49,518 bases of DNA from Ferrovibrio sp. (GTDB lineage: Bacteria; Pseudomonadota; Alphaproteobacteria; Ferrovibrionales; Ferrovibrionaceae): assembly GCF_002796975.1 (NCBI RefSeq), contig NZ_PEKV01000010.1, positions 111,300 through 160,817 on the forward strand, read 5' to 3'. How positions within the stretch are numbered: position 1 is the stretch's first letter; each line of letters starts with the position of its first letter. Made by a program: the position numbers and the translations under genes. Shown one piece after another: positions 44,226 to 49,518 of the stretch. The notes below the pieces were generated by a model, which was given only the letters and a program-made list of their open reading frames with translations, ran no database searches and was not told where the DNA came from.

Positions 44226-46745
44226 ATGAAGCTGACCCGCCGCCAGATGATCAAGGCCAAGGCCGCCGCCATCGCCGCCAGCGCCGCCGGCCTGCCATTC
44301 TCCACTGAAGCCGCCAATGTCGTGATTCCCGGCGACGAGGCGCGCCTGAAATGGTCCAAAGCGCCCTGCCGTTTCTGCGGCACCGGCTGCAGCGTCATGG
44401 TCGCCACCCGCGACAACCGCGTCGTCGCCACGCATGGCGACGTCAAGGCCGAGGTCAATCGCGGCCTGAATTGCGTGAAAGGCTATTTCCTCTCCAAGAT
44501 CATGTATGGCCAGGACCGACTGACGCAGCCCCTGCTGCGCATGAAGGATGGCCGCTATGCCAAGGATGGCGAATTCCAGCCGGTCAGCTGGGATCGCGCC
44601 TTCGACGTGATGGCGGAACAGTTCAAGCGCGTGCTGCGCGAGAAAGGCCCCACCGCCGTCGGCATGTTCGGCTCGGGTCAATGGACGGTCTGGGAGGGCT
44701 ATGCCGCCACCAAGCTGATGCGCGGTGGCTTCCGCTCCAACAATCTGGATCCCAACGCGCGACATTGCATGGCCTCCGCCGCCTTCGGCTTCATGCGCAC
44801 CTTCGGCATGGACGAGCCGATGGGGTGCTATGACGATATCGAGGCTGCCGACGCCTTCGTGCTCTGGGGCTCGAACATGGCGGAGATGCATCCGATCCTG
44901 TGGACCCGCGTGACCGACCGCCGCCTCAGCAATCCGCATGTCAAGGTAGCGGTGCTGTCGACCTTCGAGCATCGCAGCTTCGATCTTGCGGACGTGCCGG
45001 TGATCTTTTTTCCCGGCACGGATCTCGCGATCCTGAATTACATCGCCAACTACATCATCACCACCAACCGGGTGAACCGCCAGTTCGTCGACAAACATAC
45101 CAGCTTCCGGCGCGGTAATACCGATATCGGTTACGGGCTGCGCGCCGAAAATCCGCTGGAGGTCAAAGCGAAGAACCGCGACGATGCCGGCGGTTCCAGT
45201 CCGATGACCTTCGATGAATTCGCACGCTATGTCAGCGAGTACACTGCGGAGAAAGTCTCCAAGCTCACCAACGTGCCGGTGCGTCAGCTGCAGGCGCTGG
45301 CCGAACTCTATGCCGATCCGAAACGCAAGGTCATGTCCTTCTGGACCATGGGCTTCAACCAGCATGTCCGCGGCGTCTGGTGCAACCAGATGGTCTACAA
45401 CATCCATCTGCTGACCGGCAAAATCGCCGAACCGGGCAACAGCCCCTTCTCGCTGACCGGCCAGCCTTCGGCCTGCGGCACCGCGCGTGAGGTCGGTACC
45501 TTCAGCCACCGCCTGCCGGCCGATATGGTGGTCACCAATCCGAAGCATCGCGAAACCGCCGAGAAGATCTGGAAGCTTCCGCCCGGCCTGCTGCCGGACA
45601 AGCCGGGCTATCATGCGGTCGAACAGAACCGCATGCTGAAGGACGGCAAGCTCAGCGCTTACTGGGTACAGGTCAACAACAACATGCAGGCCGGCGCCAA
45701 CATCATGGAAGAAGGCCTGCCGGGCTACCGGAACCCGGAGAATTTTGTCGTTGTTTCGGATGCCTATCCGACCGTCACCGCGCGGGCAGCTGATCTGATC
45801 CTGCCCGCCGCCATGTGGGTCGAAAAGGAAGGCGCCTACGGCAACGCCGAGCGGCGCACGCATTTCTGGCACCAGCTGGTGAGTGCACCGGGCGAAGCCC
45901 GCTCCGACCTGTGGCAGCTCGTGGAATTCTCCAAGCGCTTCAAGACCGAGGAAGTCTGGCCAAAGGAAACCCTGGACGCCAATCCCGGTTATCGCGGCAA
46001 GACGCTGTACGACGTGCTCTTCGCTAACGGCTCGGTCAACCGCTTTCCGGCCAGCGAAGTCGAGGAAGGCTATGCCAATGCCGAGGCGAAGGCCTTCGGT
46101 TTCTATATCCAGAAAGGCCTGTTCGAGGAATATGCATCTTTCGGCCGCGGCCATGGCCACGATCTCGCGCCTTTCGACCGCTATCATCAGGAGCGCGGCC
46201 TGCGCTGGCCGGTGGTTGATGGCAAGGAAACCCGCTGGCGCTATCGTGAGGGCCACGATCCCTATGTGAAAACCGGAGAGGGCGTTGCCTTCTACGGCTT
46301 CGACGACAAGAAGGCGCGGATTTTTGCCTTCCCGTATGAACCGCCGGCCGAGTCGCCGGACGATCAGTACGACACCTGGCTGGTCACCGGCCGCGTGCTG
46401 GAGCACTGGCATTCCGGCTCGATGACCCGTCGCGTCCCCGAACTGCACCGCGCCGTCCCGTCGGCACTCTGCTACATGCATCCCGATGATGCGAAGCGGC
46501 GCGGCATCCGGCGCGGCGATGAAGTCCGTCTGGTTTCGCGGCGCGGCGAGGTGCTGATCCGGGTCGAGACCCGTGGCCGCAACAAGCCGCCGGTCGGCCT
46601 GGTCTACGTGCCGTGGTTCGATGAGAGCATCCTGATCAACAAGGTGACGCTCGACGCCACCGATCCGATCTCGCGCCAGACCGACTTCAAGAAATGCGCC
46701 ATCCGCATCGAAAGGGTGCGGTCGGGCCAGGGAGGTGAGCTGTGA
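44226..46745 (+). CDS. napA: Periplasmic nitrate reductase catalytic subunit
   Basis: An 839-residue molybdoenzyme that reduces nitrate to nitrite in the periplasm. The twin-arginine signal is [20 protein letters not shown]. The 4Fe-4S ligands are Cys48, Cys51, Cys55 and Cys83. Cys181 in [11 protein letters not shown] is the molybdenum ligand. The bis-MGD binding domain ends with [20 protein letters not shown] then KKCAIRIE, as in all NapA proteins. It is coupled to napB by GTGA overlap at 46742-46745. Needs molybdate imported by the modABC system in this window. Confidence 0.98.
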   Translation: MKLTRRQMIKAKAAAIAASAAGLPFSTEAANVVIPGDEARLKWSKAPCRFCGTGCSVMVATRDNRVVATHGDVKAEVNRGLNCVKGYFLSKIMYGQDRLTQPLLRMKDGRYAKDGEFQPVSWDRAFDVMAEQFKRVLREKGPTAVGMFGSGQWTVWEGYAATKLMRGGFRSNNLDPNARHCMASAAFGFMRTFGMDEPMGCYDDIEAADAFVLWGSNMAEMHPILWTRVTDRRLSNPHVKVAVLSTFEHRSFDLADVPVIFFPGTDLAILNYIANYIITTNRVNRQFVDKHTSFRRGNTDIGYGLRAENPLEVKAKNRDDAGGSSPMTFDEFARYVSEYTAEKVSKLTNVPVRQLQALAELYADPKRKVMSFWTMGFNQHVRGVWCNQMVYNIHLLTGKIAEPGNSPFSLTGQPSACGTAREVGTFSHRLPADMVVTNPKHRETAEKIWKLPPGLLPDKPGYHAVEQNRMLKDGKLSAYWVQVNNNMQAGANIMEEGLPGYRNPENFVVVSDAYPTVTARAADLILPAAMWVEKEGAYGNAERRTHFWHQLVSAPGEARSDLWQLVEFSKRFKTEEVWPKETLDANPGYRGKTLYDVLFANGSVNRFPASEVEEGYANAEAKAFGFYIQKGLFEEYASFGRGHGHDLAPFDRYHQERGLRWPVVDGKETRWRYREGHDPYVKTGEGVAFYGFDDKKARIFAFPYEPPAESPDDQYDTWLVTGRVLEHWHSGSMTRRVPELHRAVPSALCYMHPDDAKRRGIRRGDEVRLVSRRGEVLIRVETRGRNKPPVGLVYVPWFDESILINKVTLDATDPISRQTDFKKCAIRIERVRSGQGGEL

Positions 46746-47227
46746 GACGGGTGATACTCGCTACCTGTCTGGCAGCAACTATGCTCGCCGCCGCGACGGC
46801 GCTGGCCGTCGACCTGCGCGGCCTGCGCGGCCCGACGCCGATCGGCGAAACCAAGGAGTCGGCGCAGATTGCCCGCGAGATCAACGACGACGCACGCCGG
46901 AGCCGCAATTATCCGGAGCAGCCGCCGGTGATCCCGCACAGCATCCGCGGCTATGAAGTCTCGCTCAATGCAAATCGCTGCCTGTCCTGCCACGGCCGCC
47001 GGATGACGGAAATGAGCCAGGCACCGATGATCAGCGTCACCCATTTCATGGACCGGGACGACCAGATCCTGGCGACCGTTTCGGCACGGCGGTATTTCTG
47101 CACGCAGTGCCACGTTCCGCAGCATGAGGCGAAGCCGCTGGTGCCCAACGGATTCACCGATATCGATACGCTGATCGAGCGGCAGCGCAAGACGCTGGGG
47201 ACCGCGGGCACAGGGGCCAGGCAATGA
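46742..47227 (+). CDS. napB: Periplasmic nitrate reductase dihaem cytochrome c subunit
   Basis: A 161-residue electron-transfer subunit of NapAB. The signal peptide is [20 protein letters not shown]. Two haem sites CLSCH and CTQCH, with the distal histidine regions [20 protein letters not shown] and [10 protein letters not shown] typical of NapB. GTG start with strong GGGAGGTG 4-5 bases upstream. Overlaps napA upstream and napC downstream (ATGA at 47224-47227). Confidence 0.96.
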   Translation: MRRVILATCLAATMLAAATALAVDLRGLRGPTPIGETKESAQIAREINDDARRSRNYPEQPPVIPHSIRGYEVSLNANRCLSCHGRRMTEMSQAPMISVTHFMDRDDQILATVSARRYFCTQCHVPQHEAKPLVPNGFTDIDTLIERQRKTLGTAGTGARQ

Positions 47228-47826
47228 TCCGGCGCCTTTGGAGATTCCTGCAGCCCTACTGGCTGACGCTGATCCGGCCCAGCACCAGCCTGAGCCTGGG
47301 ATTGCTGGTCGTCTGCGGTTTCATTGCCGGCATCATATTCTGGGGTGGTTTCAACACCGCACTCGAACTGACCAATACCGAGCGTTTCTGCGTCAGCTGT
47401 CATGAAATGCGCGACAATGTGTTCGCCGAGCTGAAGGATACCATTCATTACACCAACCGCTCCGGTGTCCGCGCGACTTGCCCGGACTGTCATGTGCCGC
47501 ATAACTGGACCGACAAGATCGCCCGCAAGATGCAGGCCTCGAAAGAGGTCTGGGGGAAGATCTTCGGGACCATCAATACCCGCGAGAAATTCGTCGCCAT
47601 GCGCCTCGAACTGGCCCAGCACGAATGGGTCCGGCTGAAGGCCAACAATTCGCTCGAATGCCGCAACTGCCACAGTGCCGATTCGATGGATCTGACCAAG
47701 CAGTCAGAGCGCGCGGCCATCATGCATTCGAGGCATCTGTTCCCCGGCGAAAAGACCTGCATCGATTGCCACAAGGGCATCGCGCATCGCCTGCCGAACA
47801 TGGCGGGCGTTCCGGGCTGGAACTGA
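47224..47826 (+). CDS. napC: Tetrahaem quinol dehydrogenase NapC
   Basis: A 200-residue membrane-anchored cytochrome of the NapC/NirT family that takes electrons from quinol to NapB. One N-terminal membrane anchor ([20 protein letters not shown]) and four haem motifs CVSCH, CPDCH, CRNCH and CIDCH. Last gene of napEDABC. Neither napF nor napGH is present in the cluster, so the quinol route is through NapC alone. A hemerythrin gene is convergent 18 bases away. Confidence 0.97.
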   Translation: MIRRLWRFLQPYWLTLIRPSTSLSLGLLVVCGFIAGIIFWGGFNTALELTNTERFCVSCHEMRDNVFAELKDTIHYTNRSGVRATCPDCHVPHNWTDKIARKMQASKEVWGKIFGTINTREKFVAMRLELAQHEWVRLKANNSLECRNCHSADSMDLTKQSERAAIMHSRHLFPGEKTCIDCHKGIAHRLPNMAGVPGWN

Positions 47827-47844
47827 TCTCACCGTCCGTATGGC

Positions 47845-48363
47845 TTAGCGGCCCGGCGCCATGAAGCGGGGAAACAGGACGGTGTTTTCGATGCTGATAT
47901 GCTCGTCCAGGTCGTTCAGCAATTTGCGGATGCCGGTGTAAAGGTTCCGCCAGGTCGAGCAGGCCTCGGGGGGCGGGGTGCAGTTGTCGGTAATGCTATC
48001 CAGTAGCCTGATCAGTGCTATTTGATCTTCATGATCGATCAGCATCAGGGAGATTGGTTGGGCGGTCAATGTACCCTGTCCCTCCTTCATAAGTGGGAAC
48101 AGCACATGCTCCTCCTTGCACATATGCATCTCCAGCTCGATCTTCATATCCTGAAGCAGGCGGGTGAGTCCCTTCGGCAAAGCGGGATGATTGGCATGCA
48201 CCATCTCCACGCGGCGTGCCGCCGCGATCAATATCTCAAGTTCGCGGCGGTGCGTTTCATGGTATCGCTGCAGGATATGATCAATCAGCGCCCCGGATTC
48301 GGCCGGAAGTGGTTCGACCGACTGGGGCGATGCAGGTGCTGCTGAAGCGGCAGTGTCAGACAT
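47845..48363 (-). CDS. Hemerythrin-domain protein, RIC/YtfE/DnrN-like
   Basis: A 172-residue di-iron hemerythrin-like protein. Motifs: LIDHILQRYHETHRRELEIL, MHMCKEEHVLFPLM and DEHISIENTVLFPRF, supplying the histidine and glutamate iron ligands of the YtfE/ScdA family that repairs Fe-S centres after nitrosative stress. The N-terminal ScdA domain of full-length RIC (about 60 residues with a Cys pair) is absent, replaced by an Ala/Pro/Ser-rich stretch. AAGGAGC precedes ATG 48363. It is 24 bases downstream of nnrS on the same strand, so the two are probably co-transcribed. Confidence 0.93.
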   Translation of the reverse strand: MSDTAASAAPASPQSVEPLPAESGALIDHILQRYHETHRRELEILIAAARRVEMVHANHPALPKGLTRLLQDMKIELEMHMCKEEHVLFPLMKEGQGTLTAQPISLMLIDHEDQIALIRLLDSITDNCTPPPEACSTWRNLYTGIRKLLNDLDEHISIENTVLFPRFMAPGR

Positions 48364-48387
48364 GGAAGCTCCTTTTCATGACGCGAG

Positions 48388-49518
48388 TCAGCCGGGCCGG
48401 CCATCTGCCCGCGGTTTGACCAGGATCGGCAGATAGCCGATCACGAAAACGAGGAAGCCGGTTGCCCAGAGGATTCCCGCGCCGGCGGTGAGCCAGTAGG
48501 TCATGGCGCCAAGATCGAAGGCCGCAGCCACCCGCCCCGCTGCACCGAGGCCGACCAGGCCATAGGCTGCAACAGCGCTGGCCGGCGCGACCAGCGGCCG
48601 CCCGCTATGGCCCAGCGACGCCCGCGTCATCACCGCCAGCACCATCATGCCGACGCATCCGGCGCCCAGGGCATGCGGCGCCACCTTAAGCGGTATCAGA
48701 TCGAGCGCGGCGAGGGCCTTCAGGGCAATGCCGATGACCAGCCAGGCATATCCCAGGTGTAACGACCAGATAAGCGGAACGCGCCATGTGCGCCAGAACT
48801 GCCAGAGCAGAAAGCGACGCAGATGCAGCAGGGCGGCGATGGCGAACAATGCGGCCTGAAGACCCGCCGGCGCCGCCGCCAACTCGGCGATCAGGCCGGC
48901 GGCGAGTGTGAACAGCGCGCAGCGGTCGAGCCACGGACGCGGCACGATCTGCATCGGCCGGCCCGCTGCCCGCATCCCGTTGACGGTGAAGGCCGGCACG
49001 ATCCGCCCGCCGATGATGGCGACCATGAGAGCGAAGAGTCCCAGCGCGCCATACAGACCGGCATGGCCGAATTGGCCCACGCCAAGCGCCTCCAGATGCC
49101 AGCCCAGATCGGCCAGGAAAAGTGCCGCGAGAATGACGACGAAGACGCCATTCCGTTTCGCGTTGCGGCGCAGGATGCCGGGTCCGACAAGAGAGGCGAG
49201 GAGCGGCCAGAATGCCAGATCGGCAAGAGTGAAGACGCCGGCCTCGATGGCGCCGGGCCAGAGGGCGAGAATTCGGGCGGCGAGCCACAGGCCCGCCAGC
49301 ATGCCAAGACGCCAGCCGCGTACCGGCGGCGTCTCGGTCCAGTTCGGCACGGCGGTCAGCAGAAAGCCGGCCAGCGCGGCCGAAGCGAAGCCGAAGACCA
49401 TCGCATGGCCGTGCCAGAGTTCCGGCTTCGGCGCCATGGCCAGCGGCATGCCGAAGAACCATGCCGCCACCCATAGCAGGATATAGACGCTTGCCTGCAG
49501 ACCGGCGAACAGGAAGAA
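48388..49518 (-). CDS. nnrS: NnrS family protein, 5' end outside window
   Basis: A haem- and copper-containing membrane protein family associated with denitrification and protection against NO. At least 376 codons are visible with about 11 hydrophobic helices. The family motifs are ELWHGHAMVFGFASAALAGF, LLTAVPNWT, GGRIVPAFTVNG and VMTRASLGHSGRP. The frame stays open to the window edge (the first visible residues are FFLFAGLQASVYILLW, matching the NnrS N-terminal helix), so the apparent start at 49470 is internal. Only about 20-30 residues are likely missing. Upstream gene of the hemerythrin pair. Confidence 0.95.
   Translation of the reverse strand, partial: FFLFAGLQASVYILLWVAAWFFGMPLAMAPKPELWHGHAMVFGFASAALAGFLLTAVPNWTETPPVRGWRLGMLAGLWLAARILALWPGAIEAGVFTLADLAFWPLLASLVGPGILRRNAKRNGVFVVILAALFLADLGWHLEALGVGQFGHAGLYGALGLFALMVAIIGGRIVPAFTVNGMRAAGRPMQIVPRPWLDRCALFTLAAGLIAELAAAPAGLQAALFAIAALLHLRRFLLWQFWRTWRVPLIWSLHLGYAWLVIGIALKALAALDLIPLKVAPHALGAGCVGMMVLAVMTRASLGHSGRPLVAPASAVAAYGLVGLGAAGRVAAAFDLGAMTYWLTAGAGILWATGFLVFVIGYLPILVKPRADGRPG

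Noticed and set aside
44151..46481. A 776-codon open frame on the minus strand across napA
   Set aside because: Shadow of napA, whose cofactor ligands and twin-arginine signal prove the coding strand.

Overview
The window is a high-GC chromosomal segment of an alphaproteobacterium. The gene content (a periplasmic nitrate reductase operon with NnrS, a SUV3-type helicase, a B12-dependent methylmalonyl-CoA mutase, FixL-like PAS domains) fits a Rhodospirillales-like free-living organism. That placement is inferred from protein style only. Genes are tightly packed and often coupled by ATGA overlaps. No rRNA, IS element, prophage or CRISPR array was seen.

Layout. 1-6.2 kb (minus): glutamate synthase locus in the order gltD, small lipoprotein, gltB (gltB runs off the left edge). 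6.7-9.3 kb: a His/Tyr/Pro-rich exported protein with a strong terminator, then an AT-richer accessory patch holding a peptidoglycan-binding-like protein split by a frameshift and a small unknown gene (candidate effector and cognate protein). 9.3-12.7 kb: membrane acyltransferase divergent from a membrane LytTR regulator, an NDUFA9-like NAD-binding protein, and a two-helix membrane peptide. 12.7-18.4 kb: a GlpR/DeoR-type regulator, a full ABC importer and a GpdQ-like phosphodiesterase behind phased GlpR-like operator repeats, with three related palindromic repeats in and after the operon. 18.4-25.7 kb: CYTH-CHAD protein, GNAT-nitrilase fusion, a hybrid histidine kinase with two near-identical FixL-like PAS domains and a divergent single-domain response regulator, MAPEG protein, Rnk. 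26-33 kb: methylmalonyl-CoA mutase, a degenerate 10-bp tandem repeat, MarR plus DUF1398 protein, exonuclease III, GNAT, LysR, and a Gly/Ala-rich exported protein.

33.4-36.6 kb is a molybdate module (ModE-like regulator, modABC) with a perfect 18-bp palindrome over the modA promoter. A SUV3-like helicase follows behind a consensus sigma-70 promoter. After two unknown genes and tRNA-Arg(CCT), 41.5-49.5 kb is an anaerobic respiration block. It holds two small four-cysteine DUF6455-like proteins coupled to hemN, then napEDABC, and a convergent hemerythrin/NnrS pair running off the right edge.

The parts connect functionally. Molybdate uptake supplies the NapA cofactor, HemN supplies haem without oxygen for NapB and NapC, and the hemerythrin protein and NnrS answer nitrogen-oxide stress. 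The doubled FixL-like kinase could sense oxygen. The strongest candidates for something undescribed are the glycerophosphodiester-type uptake and hydrolysis operon, the doubled haem-PAS kinase, the paired four-cysteine proteins, and the broken effector-like locus.
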